From: Fragilariopsis cylindrus CCMP1102
Lineage: Eukaryota; Bacillariophyta; Bacillariophyceae; Bacillariales; Bacillariaceae
Assembly: GCA_900095095.1 (NCBI GenBank)
Contig: FMBT01000344.1
Span: 124,001-188,000, forward strand
Reading direction: 5' to 3'
DNA length: 64,000 nucleotides
Of the stretch, positions 1 to 11,403 are shown in pieces. The translations under genes were made by a program, and so were the position numbers. The notes under the pieces were generated by a model. It did not search any database. It was not told where the DNA came from and saw only the letters and a program-made list of their open reading frames with translations. Every line of letters begins with the position of its first letter. Within the stretch, counting starts at the first letter, position 1.

Positions 1-2766
1 ATAATAGTTTTTGAACATAGCATAATATATACGGTCATCATCAATGCTTCTCTTTAGGACGTAACACTTGGCAATATTTATCTCTCTTTCTCTCTCTTCT
101 ATGCTATCTCATAACGATTCATACCATGATTCTACCTTTGTGTACCTTTGAGTGTGATCTCAGATAATATGGAGGATTCAGGGACAGTATGAGCAGATTG
201 AAGGACTTCAAGACTAACTTCTTTTATGTCATCTGGATTTAGGAGAAAGGACTGGTCTCAATACTGTTCCCTTTTACTGAGTTTGAGTCGTGGGAAATTA
301 CTGAGTTTGAGTTGTGGGAAATTCTCCAAGCAACCACAATAACTCAAGAATGGCTGTGAGTGGCAAGTTGATTGTTGTCTTGCTAGCTAGCCTTTCTAGG
401 GCTGCAAGGAGCAAAGCTGCCTTCATATTTTAGTCACAAGCAATGGCTTGTAACTAACGCATTACAATACACTATAGCTCACAATTATATTCTATTGCAA
501 TACCAAAGTCCTATCTATCTATCCTATACATAGTCTAGAAGTAGGCATGGCAGAAGTGGCAGCTACTATGATAAATATAAGTTATGTAGGAACAGCATGG
601 AGTCTATGTGTCTCCTTCCAATTGGATTACTTCATCAAGATGAACAATTTGCTGTCTTGATCTATAGAAAAATCTTGTGAAGCCTGACGAAGATGTGTGA
701 AGTTTTAAGACTTGTTATCAAAGAAAATAACAAGACTCAGAAGCAAGCATCCTGCAGCTTAGGAGAGCAGAAGTCTGAAGCTGGAACAACAACTAGGCAA
801 GGAGAGAATGATTCATTCTTCATTATTGTTGGAAAAGAGACTGACAGGGTCCAGCGCTAGGTAAAAGATCTCCTAATATTTTCGATCGTGTGCAATAAAT
901 CACTTTAGGGTCCTTTTGTGGTGTATCTCCCTCAAAAAGGACTTAGCGCCCCATCTTGAGAGACAGTACATCTTCATTCAAAAAATTACATGCTACTAAG
1001 ATAAAATACACCCTGATTGCTTTGTATATGCCCAACAGACTGCTTCATATGCACACCTGTACGTACTTAAAATTGCCCTAAACCTATTGAATGTTAGCGG
1101 TTAACATGAGAAATGTGAAACACTGTGTTAATTTTTCAATTAAAGATTGAAAAAGCTTGTGGCTACAACAATAGCCAAAGCAAGCCTATTAACTTTCTAG
1201 ACATGCTATTAGTAGAAGGTATTCTACTCAACCGCAACAATGTTCATTGCAATAATAGATAATTTGTTATCATAAATTTCATTCATAATTTTGGTTTCCT
1301 GTTTCAAACCAGACTACCTACCATCATAATTACAGTAATAACAGGGATAATTCTATATTATATACTACTTTAGTTGAACTGCTGGCTGAGCTTCAACAGG
1401 GCCTAGGCAGAGAGTACAATCTGGTAGACAATAAAAAGTAAAAACCTAGCTATGTTTGTGTGCTGTACTACAATTGTACTGACCTTTACACGTAGATGAC
1501 ACGTGTGGTGTAGAACGCGTCTCATTTTTTCTAAATTGAATCCCGTAAACAATACGGTACAAACGACAAATTTATTTTTTATTTTGTCTTATACGACATA
1601 CTGTGTCTCATGGACGACGCGCACTTAGAAGAAAAGCATACAAAAGAAAATGCAGTAAAAACAATAAAGTAAAAAAGTGTATGATGCGTGAAGAGAGAGA
1701 AACAAGTTTTTCCTTTTGTTCTCCTTGATTTTACCTAGTGGTATGAGAGAAATTGACAGTCAAAACTTTTTAACGCACAAACCCACGCGCTTTTGAACCA
1801 CACACGATAAACACCATTCCTGGTACAAATTCTACGTACGACTAGGACATCAAACTCGTTTTGACACGGTGTTGTTAGTCTTATCTCGCTTTGTAATGCC
1901 GATGAAAGGGTATTTCTTTGACATCGATCAATCAATATAAGGTAAGCCGATACGATGTTGACCATGGCGAAGTTGATTATTCTCTCGATTTTCTGTATTC
2001 GTCTTATTTTCGTTGGAAAATCATTTAGTGTGTAAAATTACTACGTGCAGTCTGTCTGTATGTTCACGTTTGAAATTTTGAAGGGCGGTGATGTGTGTGC
2101 ATAATAGTTGTTTTGTTTGCGCATCGGAAAATAAAAAGATAAGATGTGATGGATGGGGAAAAAAATAAATTATTGAGTGTAGATGTGATAGGATATCTTC
2201 CACGAAGACTAATTTTCGGAAAGGAAAGATCAACATCGTTTACCACTAGTTCAATCACATGGGTAGAACTGCGGAGTGTGGTTAGCAGTACGTTCTACGG
2301 ACACCAAATATTTTGTTTTATCGCCGCACTCTCCTTCCATTTTATCTCGTCTGTTTTGAGTATGTAAATTTTCATTTATTTCCTCCTTGTGACACCACTA
2401 CCCTATTGATTGTATCAACAAAAAAAATTATAAACCAATTCTTAGAATATCATTGTAATCGACTCACATTCATCCGTTTTTTCCTGTCGTTTTTCTTCTC
2501 CATTAGCTTTTCGAAGTTCAAATTTTGACTGAATTTATTTTGTTTTCGATTGGGATACGGTACGGTAATATCAAAAAAGAGTGTACGAGTGCGAGAACAA
2601 CTGCGCCTGCGTTTCTATTAGCTTCATCCCTTGACGGGTGATAAGAAGGTATTTATCTTAGACAGAAATACAGGTTGTAGGGAAGGATAAAAAAATTGAA
2701 TTGAATTGAAAAACGACGATTATTGAAGTTAAGAACAACAAATATATATATAAATAAATAGTACCC
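1..2766. other. Intergenic, no recognised gene
   Basis: AT-rich sequence upstream of the acetyltransferase gene. Short open frames occur on both strands (for example around 1735-1965 and 2146-2528), but none shows a domain, signal peptide or sensible composition. A 24-bp direct duplication lies at 274-321. The last few hundred bases presumably hold the promoter and 5' leader of the gene at 2767. No clear core promoter motif can be singled out. Confidence 0.6.
274..321. repeat. 24-bp direct duplication
   Basis: Two adjacent 24-bp copies, 274-297 and 298-321, differ at one base (c versus t in the middle). It is a simple tandem duplication in non-coding DNA, and no function is suggested. Confidence 0.8.
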
Positions 2767-5700
2767 ATGCAAACTCCACAGGCACCGCCTCATCCTCCCC
2801 AGATGCTTCCTGCTGCACCAGGTGCTCCACAACCCGCTCCTCCAGCTCCAGTGCAAACTCAAATGATGCCATCGGCTCCGGTTCCTGCGGCTCCTGGACC
2901 ACCTTCGATACCAATGCAACACACTCAATATGCACCGCAACAGCAAAATCACGTGCAAGGGACGACGTATCAACCCCAACAGCAACAACAACAGCCACAG
3001 CAGCAGCAGCAACAACAACATCAACAATATGCTAGTGCACCTGCCGCTCCAGGATCGATGCCACAGCAGCAACAAACGCAGCAAGTCGCACAACAACCAG
3101 TCGTCGCTCCACAGCAGCAGCAGCAGCAGCAGACAACAACCATATATGCTAATCAAGGTCTGAATGGTGGGTGGCAGAGTGATCAAGACTATAATGAACG
3201 AAGGAAGATGATTGCAAAGATGTAAGTTTCTAATAATTTTATGCGGTATAGATAGGTGTCGTTGACGGTTGACGTTGACGTTAAGTACTGATTTACTACG
3301 TACATACATACGATGGTATCTTGTCAATCGTTTGCTTATAATGTCATAATATTTATATGTTCTTATTTCTATTTATTTACAAAACAAAAATAGCGTCCAT
3401 CTGTTGAAACAACGAAAGCCAAATGCTCCGCAAGATTGGTTGAAGAAATTGCCGCAGATGGCCAAACGACTAGAGGAGTCCTTGTATCGATCTGCGAAGT
3501 CCTTTGATGAATACAATGATGCATCTACTCTCAAACAGAGGCTGCAGCAGTTAGCTCACAATATTGGTATGAAGACGAAAAGAATCCAACAAGCTCAAAT
3601 GCAAGCCAGAGCTCAGCAGCAGCAGCAACCGCAGCAACAGCAACAAATGGGACAACAGGGGGTGCAATATCGAACGGTCCCGCAGCAGCAGCAACAGCAA
3701 CAAGGAGTACCGCAGCAGCAACCGATAGCGCCATTACAGCAACAGCAACAACAGGCACCCGTACAGCAATTGCAACAGGCACCGATAGCACAGAGACAAC
3801 ATCAGCCAATGCAACAGCCACCGCCAGTGCAGCAGCCACAGGGGAATAATAGCCGAATCGTAAATGTGGCAGAAATCAATCCAATTATGAGTCAACCATC
3901 GGCGAAACCTACTCACGCTCCAGTACAGCCGGCACCGATTCAATATCTGGCGCAACCACAGCCACCAGTAGCTGCACAGCCACAACAAGCGCCAGGTTCA
4001 GTACAAGCTCCACCTCCTCCACAAAATGGACGAACACCTGCTGGTGCTGGTAGTGGTAATCGCCAAGTATCAGATCGACAGCAGGTACTACGTCATCAAC
4101 AACAACGCTTGTTGCTCTTGAGGCATGCTGCCAAATGTCAGCATGACGACGGACGATGTCCTGTGACTCCGCATTGCGCGGGTATGAAACGATTGTGGAA
4201 GCACATTGCCGAATGCAAAGATCAAAAGTGTTTAGTTCCTCATTGTGTTAGTTCACGGTATGTTCTTAGTCACTATCATCGATGTAAGGATGTTCGTTGT
4301 CCGGTGTGCGGTCCCGTAAGAGAGGCTATACATCGAAGTCACGAGAAGCAGAAGCAAATGCAAGCATTGAAACAACGACATCAACAGGCCGTCCAGCAAA
4401 ATCAAAATGAAGAAAAAATACCAGCAGGAGCAGCCTTAGCACCTCCTCCAGTACAACATCAAGTGCAATCTCAAGCTCCGATAGCATCGCAGGGAGGTAT
4501 TCCTATACAGCAACAGCAACAGCAGCCAATGCAGCAACAACAACACCAACCACTGCACCAACAGCCACTACAATATCCTCCACAGCCTAATGCAACGATG
4601 AGTGCTTTGCCAGGAGAACCTCCATCGAAACGACAACGTACTTCTGGAGTGCCTATGACGTATCAACAACAACCTGTTGCGCCTGCTCCAGGACAACCAA
4701 TTGCACCACAAATATCTATCAACCTCCACCGGTGGCAGCACCGCCTCCTGGAGGTCCTCAACCAATCTCATCACAGCCTCCTACGGTGAAGCAGGGGTTT
4801 GGATATCCTTCAAAACCACAACCGATGTCTCAACAGCCCGGAGTTCCTTCTACGGCATCAGTACCACCGAAGATCACCGTCCCTCCTATCGCTGGTGTCA
4901 AGTTTGCTAACGGGCAAGTTATTACTCCGAAGTTTACTGGTCCGAAACCACAGGAAGATCATACTCTTATCAATTGTTTTTCGGTCGAACAGATCGAAAC
5001 GCACATTAAGTCTTTGAATAAGGGTTTGCAACTTCCACCCCTAAAACTGAAGGTAAAATGTCTCGAGGTACTCAAAGTCCTTCAAGGTCACCAGCATGGT
5101 TGGGTGTTTAATAGTCCCGTGGATCCTATTGAACTCGGTCTACCTGATTACTTCGAAGTTATTAAGATTCCAATGGATCTTGGAACGATTCGAAAGAAAT
5201 TAGAGAATGGATGCTATCATTCTTTGGATTCCTTTCATACCCATGTTCATACAACATTTGATAATGCAATGCTGTATAATCCCGAAGGGTCAGTTGTTTA
5301 CAATATGGCGAATGAAATGAAGACCAAGTTTAAACAAGATTTTGAAATCCTCATGAAGCAACTGAATGCCGATGAGGATGTAAAGCGTCGAAATGGCGAG
5401 GCATGTTCGTTGTGTGGATGTGAAAAACTCTTGTTTGAGCCACCGGTATTTTATTGCAACGGTCTCAGTTGTCCCTCGAAACGTATTCGACGAAATAGCT
5501 ATTATTATGTGGGGGGAAACAATCAATATCATTGGTGCCATCAATGTTTTCAAGAACTTAAGGACAATCAACTACTCGAACTTGCAGATGTTTCGATTCG
5601 GAAGGAGCAACTCACGAAGAAAAAGAACGACGAAACACACGAAGAAAGTTGGGTCCAATGCGATCGTTGCGAGCGATGGGTCCATCAGATTTGTGCTCTT

Positions 5701-8700
5701 TTCAACACTCGTCAGAACAAAGACCAGCGGTCAGAATTTGCTTGTCCCCGGTGTACAATTGAGGAACGCAAGAAGACAGGAAGGCTGGAAGCAACTTCCT
5801 CCACTCCAATGGCTGAAGATCTTCAACGTACAAAACTCTCTGAATACGTTGAAACCCATGTTCGCGTCAAGATGGCTGAACATCTGAAGGAACTTGCAGA
5901 AGAGAAAGTACTAAAGGAAGGTATGGACCTCGAGGAAGCTAAAGCTTCTGTTACAATGGGTGGTACTATCACAATCCGTCAAGTTACTTCTATGGATCGT
6001 AAACTCGAAGTGAGAGAACGTATGAAGAAGCGCTACGCCTTTAAGAATTATCCTGACGAATTTACCTATCGGTGCAAGTGTTTTGTAGTTTTCCAAAATC
6101 TTGACGGTGTAGATGTGATTCTATTTGGACTTTACGTCTACGAACACGACGAGAAGAATCCTGCGCCGAACCAGCGAGCTGTATATGTATCGTATCTCGA
6201 TAGTGTTCATTACATGCGACCAAGATCTATGAGAACGTTCATTTATCACGAGATTCTGATATCATACCTTGATTATGTTCGACGACGTGGGTTTTCTACA
6301 GCTCATATCTGGGCCTGTCCGCCACTGAAAGGTGATGATTATATTCTATATGCTAAACCAGAAGATCAAAAAACACCGAAGGATGATCGACTTCGTCAAT
6401 GGTACATTGATATGCTAATTGACTGTCAAAAACGCGGCATTGTTGGTAGACTTACTAACATGTACGACCTATACTTCTCGAGCAAAGAAAATAACGCAAC
6501 GATCGTTCCATATATGGAAGGTGACTATTTCCCAGCCGAGGTTGAAAATATCATCAAGGACATCGAAGAAGGAAAAGTTGGCAAGAAGACTGGAGGAAAG
6601 GAAGGAAAGAAAAAGAAAGGAGATAAGAAACAGAAGAAGAAGGGCGGACGAGGTGGAACGCGATCAAGTGGAATCGACGAAGATGCCCTCAAAGCTAGTG
6701 GTATTCAATTCCCAGGTAAAGACCAAAAGAGTCTAGAAGAGGGAGGTCGAGACTATGTAATGGTAAAGTTGGGGGAAACTATTCAACCTATGAAGGAGAG
6801 TTTTATCGTTGCCCATTTAGCCTGGAAGGGTGCTAAAAAGGAAAATATGGTTGTGCCCAGAGCTATTCAAGAATACAGGGAAAAACATAATATCAAGATT
6901 GAAGATGGTCCTGACGACGATTTCGATTCCGAAGAAAATATAGAGGAGAAGAGTGATGGAAAGACTTCCGATACATCGCAAAAGGAATCAAATGGCAAGA
7001 ATAAAGACGCCGTCGTTGGAGTTGTGGATGGAGAACAGCCCGAAAAAGTTGAAACCAAAGAAGTTGCTGTGAAAGTCGAAGATACCGAAATGAAAGACGC
7101 AGAGAAGTCCGATGGTACAGTGATGAAAGAAACATCCGATGATACTGTTATGAAAGACGCAGAAAAAATAAATGGCGGTGAAAAGTCTGAGGATGCTGCC
7201 ATTACGAAAGATGCAGAAAAGTCCGTGGACGTCAATGCAAAAGATGCAGAAAAGTCTATGGACGACAATGCAAAAGATGCAGAAAAGTTTACGGACGACA
7301 ATGTAAAAGAATCAAAGGACACAGAAAAACCAAAGGGTGCCAACACGGAAGACGTGGTTGTCAATTCCGAAGATACTGATATGATGGATACAGATGAGTC
7401 AAAGGATTCGAGTAAAGCTGATGCCGTCGAAGGGGACAAATCTGACAAGCTTGATGAGTCGGCGAAGGACGACAATGCAGAAAAGACGGATCCAGCCACG
7501 GAAAAAGGAAATACTGAGGAGAAAACTTCGCAGGAGAATAACGAAGCAGTAGAGGATGCTAATTCATCATCAACCGACGAAAATATCAAAAAGGAGTCCA
7601 ATGTTGCGGCTGTCGCCAATACAGATGATAAATCAGAGAAGAAAACGGCTGATGGCAAGTCCGAGAAGAAAACAGAAGATAATAAGTCAGAGAAGAAAAC
7701 TGATGATGATAAGTCGGAGAAGAAAATGAATGATGGCAAGTCGGAGAAGAAAACGGATGATGCTTCCGCTGCCTCTACTAACGGTGATAAAAACGAAGAG
7801 AAGAAAACGGGTGATGCTGCCGCTGCCTCTACTAACGGTGATAAGAACGAAGAGGAGAAATCGGATGATGCTGCCGCTGCCGCTGCCTCTACTAACGGTG
7901 ATAAAAACGAAGAGGAGAAAACGGATGATGCTGCCGCTGCCTCTACTAACGGTGATAAAAACGAAGAGAAGAAAACGGATGATGCTGCCGCTGCCTCTAC
8001 TAACGGTGATAAAAACGAAGAGAAGAAAGCGGATGATACTACTGATGCTAAAGCAGATCAAGTTGAAGTGCAACCAGACACTACAGCTGCCGATACTAAA
8101 CTAGTTGAAGGAAAGAACGATACGATACCCGCGACTCCGGGGATCACTGAAATTGATGCAGCAAGCAAAGCAGCAGCAGAAAACAAAGCAGCGTCATCTA
8201 ATAACACTGATGCTGTAGGCGAGACTGTAGGTGATGAATCCGTTTCGACATCAACTTCTGAAAAGGGAGAAGGAGCGAAGTCCACTCTGTCCATGGTAGA
8301 ACGATCAGGGAAATTTGCTTCTATGGCAAAGAAACGGGGATTGCCCGCAGAAGTGCAGAGTGAGAACGACGAAAAGAGCATGGAGAAAGAGAAGGAGAAA
8401 GAAACGGAAGCCGAACCTGCACCAGTTATTTACGTCTTGGACAGCAAGGGAAGACGAGTGAAGGTTATCGACGATGATGCAGAAGAGATGGACTGTGAAT
8501 TTCTCAACAATCGTCAAGCATTTTTGAATTTATGCCAAGGAAATCACTATCAGTACGATCATTTAAGAAGGGCGAAGCATTCTTCAATGATGGTTCTTTG
8601 GCATCTACACAATCGGGATGCACCGAAGTTTGTCCAACAATGTACAACTTGTTCCAGAGAGATTTTGCAGGGCTATCGCTTCCATTGTCCAATCTGTGCT

Positions 8701-9150
8701 GACTTTGATCAATGTCAAGATTGTGTACAGAATCCTAATACTCCTCGGCATCCTCATCAGTTGAAACCTATTGCAGTAGCAGGTCAACAAACTGAGTTGA
8801 CAGAAGCTCAACGCAAGGAACGCCAACGAAGTATACAGTTACATATGACTCTTTTGCAGCACGCCGCGACCTGTAACTCAACAAAGTGTCCATCCGCCAA
8901 TTGTACCAAAATGAAGGGCCTTTTGAAGCACGGTTCACAGTGTACTGTTAAGGCCACGGGTGGCTGTAATGTATGCAAAAGGATATGGGCTCTTCTCCAG
9001 ATCCACGCTCGTCAGTGTAAGGCACAGCAATGTCCTGTCCCTAATTGTATGGCGATCCGAGAACGGGTACGCCAGTTGAAGAAACAGCAACAGGCAATGG
9101 ACGACCGTCGTCGTCAAGAAATGAACAGAGTTTATAGAGGAGCGCGATAG
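2767..9150 (+). CDS. CBP/p300-type (KAT3) histone acetyltransferase
   Basis: Nuclear transcription coactivator that acetylates histones from acetyl-CoA. Exon 1 is 2767-3221. An intron (GTAAGT...TAG) runs 3222-3393, and coding resumes at 3394. Domains in order: Pro/Gln-rich N-terminus; a KIX domain split by the intron (about 3190-3580); long polyGln; TAZ1 zinc finger with its Cys/His triplets (about 4070-4345); bromodomain (about 5050-5370); Cys-rich PHD-type zinc region (about 5400-5775); KAT11 acetyltransferase (about 5800-6500); an acidic Lys/Glu/Asp repeat region (6950-8040); ZZ finger (about 8625-8770); TAZ2 (about 8800-9080). The catalytic HIWACPP tryptophan and the RLRQWY tyrosine match the key Trp and Tyr of p300. 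The whole protein is about 2060 residues, typical of plant and algal members. Near 4705-4731 the reading frame changes by one base, as if a base were lost, in Pro/Gln-rich sequence. No convincing intron explains it, so sequence error is likely. The family call is very secure. Confidence 0.93.
7627..7761 (+). repeat. Coding minisatellite, 27 bp x 5
   Basis: Five tandem 27-bp units encode a nine-residue unit of the form xKSEKKTxD inside the acidic linker of the acetyltransferase, between its catalytic domain and ZZ finger. The frame is kept because the unit length is a multiple of three. Confidence 0.85.
7762..8037 (+). repeat. Coding minisatellite, 54-60 bp x 5
   Basis: Directly follows the 27-bp array. 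Units of 54, 54, 60, 54 and 54 bp encode [22 protein letters not shown] blocks. The third unit has two extra Ala codons. The copies are almost identical at the DNA level, so copy number has probably changed recently by slippage or unequal exchange. The antisense open frame here is only a shadow of the repeat. Confidence 0.85.
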
Positions 9151-9749
9151 CTCAACAATAATGGAGAATTGATATAATTTGCATCACGGGGTTTTTCAGA
9201 TGGAATAAAATGTTCTACTAGTAGTAAACGTCCTTAATGTAGGACGATATAATATAATTTTGAAAAATGATTATCCAAAAATCAAGTCTTTTTTGTTTTG
9301 TTTTTGTTACTACCTGTATTATTTGCTTTGTGGGAACTATGTATTGTTAGCATTTTTTTTTAAGCACCTACTCATCATCTATTATCCTCGATTTATCCGA
9401 CAGATCATCTGATCAGAACCAGAGAGGCTATTGAAAGTGCTGCGCCACAGTAGAATAGTTAGTACAAAATTCGAACCAATTTATTTTGGAATATTCATGT
9501 AAAGGGCATTTAAAGAATAGCTAGTGATGCACAATAAAGGATACAACCTAATATTTTGGTAACAGAAGAAATTTCTAAGCCAGGTTCTTCTTATTAGCAA
9601 TATCTGTTTGACTGCTAATTTCCTCCTAGTATAGTTCAAAATGTGTACTATACGGATTTAAATAGAAACATTTATCATAATATATATATATATATGTATT
9701 ATAGTAGTACATATAATGCATCTACCGACAGCATACTACTGTCTCTAAT
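9151..9749. other. Convergent intergenic spacer
   Basis: AT-rich sequence between the stop of the acetyltransferase (+) and the stop of the SET gene (-). It contains a short AT microsatellite near 9680-9696 and presumably the 3' ends of both transcripts. No gene or structured RNA is seen. Confidence 0.6.
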
Positions 9750-10434
9750 TTAGGCTAAACCCATAGCTTGCCATCCATGAGGTTCAGCAAAATCACCATA
9801 ATCAGCACGGATTTCCTCATCTGCCTTTATGTCTCGGATGGCAAAGAATCTTAAATCGCATCCGTACCATGTCACTTTTTCGTCGTCATCTTCTTTCAGT
9901 AACCCATCCTTTGTTCCGAGCTCCATATTACATTCAAGTTTGCTATGATGAGCTGAGTTCACGAAGGATCCCTCATCAAGATCTACACATGCGATAAATT
10001 CCTTCTCTTTCTCCACCGATACCATCCGCGAAAAGGCCCATATAATGACATCACATGCTAAAGCTTGCGGTAGCTGTTTTAAGAAGTTTCGATACTCTTG
10101 CGCTGTTTGAAACTGTGCATTGTTTGTTGATATATATATCAAATCACCTTTTTTAATGTCAACTTTAGTGAAAACACCACGGCCAACATCTTTACTATAT
10201 TTAATTTCTATCGGTATTTGGAATCCTGATAGATCATATTTAGGTGGGATAGAAGATTTATCTAAGCCAACAGCTTCATTATATATGCGATTGAAGGTAG
10301 TCCAAGCATCCTGTTGATGTACTTCCTTCGATTCCCATTCACAGTCAAGATGATCGGTTATTTCACTAATCGTCCCAATTTTCCAGACATCATTATCGTC
10401 GTAGCCATCATCATCATTGTCATCATCGTCATCG

Positions 10435-10467
<33 letters not shown>

Positions 10468-10701
10468 CGTCACGACATCGTCATCGTCATCGTCATGATT
10501 TATTTCCATATCTACGTTTTTACATTGACCTTCGTTGTCCAGTACACATTCTTGCTCAGACGTTGATGTCGCAGATTTTGATTTTTGACTTTCATCTATT
10601 TCTTCTTGGCTATCAGCAGCAGCAGCAGCAGCAGCAGTCGCAACGGTAGCTACAAGTATTATTAGTAGTATAGTGATAAATTTCGTCATCGTCATCGCCA
10701 T
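9750..10701 (-). CDS. Secreted SET-domain methyltransferase-like protein
   Basis: Probably a protein lysine (or amine) methyltransferase that enters the secretory pathway. The start at 10701 gives MAMTMTKF followed by a strong hydrophobic core ending in polyAla, a clear signal peptide. A polyAsp stretch (about 10400-10490) follows, then a complete small SET domain. The SET N-terminal turn GRGVFTKVDIKKGD lies at about 10150-10190, an asparagine/histidine motif NSAHHS near 9945, and the C-terminal DYGDF tyrosine motif near 9790. The frame changes by one base inside the polyAsp simple repeat (about 10470-10480), as if one base were gained. No good intron fits, so repeat-length error is likely. 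Its secretory signal matches the larger SET fusion at 28550-32511. The substrate is unknown. Confidence 0.72.
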
Positions 10702-11403
10702 TGTAGACTTGTCTTGTTAGGTGAGAGGAGATATCTTGTCAGTAGCTGTTTACGGCATTGTGTTCGTGAATGAATTCAATCGTAACTAAAATCAATGAAA
10801 TAAGACCCGCAATAATAAGATACACACAAAACCAGGGCACAAAACTAACTTTTCGAATATTCAAAAAACATATTAAATATCATATTTCTTGTTGTACGAT
10901 GATGAGGATGATGATGATGACGGAGGTGGAAATAAGGACCAACCATCAACCATGGTGTATTCGCAACATCATGTCAACCATCTTTAATCAGGAGGATGAT
11001 TTTCCTCATTCTCGCAAAACCAAGTTTTGAGTTTTAGTATAGTATCAAGTTAGCGATGATTTGGCATTGGTTATTGGTTTTCGATCACAGGTTTCAGGTT
11101 TATGCGTCCATTATCCATGCTACCAATTACCTATAAGAGAAAAACCAGCCGATGATAACCAATATCGAAAACCAATTCGCAAAGAATAACTTATGGAATC
11201 ACACTCGACAATACGAAAAGAATCCTCGTAGTTTTACTAAGATCTAACGTGCTATGACAGTACAAATCAGAAGAATTGTTTTCCAACCTTTTCGACGCGA
11301 AGGAAATGCTCACAAAAAAATTTGAACAAGTATTACAAAAAGACTTAATCCGAGAAAACAATCCTCCTTTTACTCTTCAAAAATACAATAAACAATAATC
11401 ACC
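10702..11403. other. Divergent intergenic region
   Basis: About 700 bp between the SET gene (-) and the membrane-protein gene (+), so it must hold both promoters. Short Asp/Met-type triplet repeats occur near 10900-10925. No defined regulatory motif can be supported. Confidence 0.55.

Noticed and set aside
2653-3327. 224-codon antisense open frame rich in Leu, Ser and Arg
   Set aside because: It is the mirror of the CAG/CAA-coded polyGln exon of the acetyltransferase; composition is entirely explained by the repeat.
4660-4691. Possible 32-bp GT-AG intron that would mend the frame in the acetyltransferase
   Set aside because: Far shorter than the other introns here (about 100-205 bp) and without donor or acceptor context; a lost base is simpler.
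6867-8073. Two long antisense frames rich in Ser, Phe and Val
   Set aside because: Shadows of the GAA/GAT-rich acidic linker and minisatellites on the plus strand.
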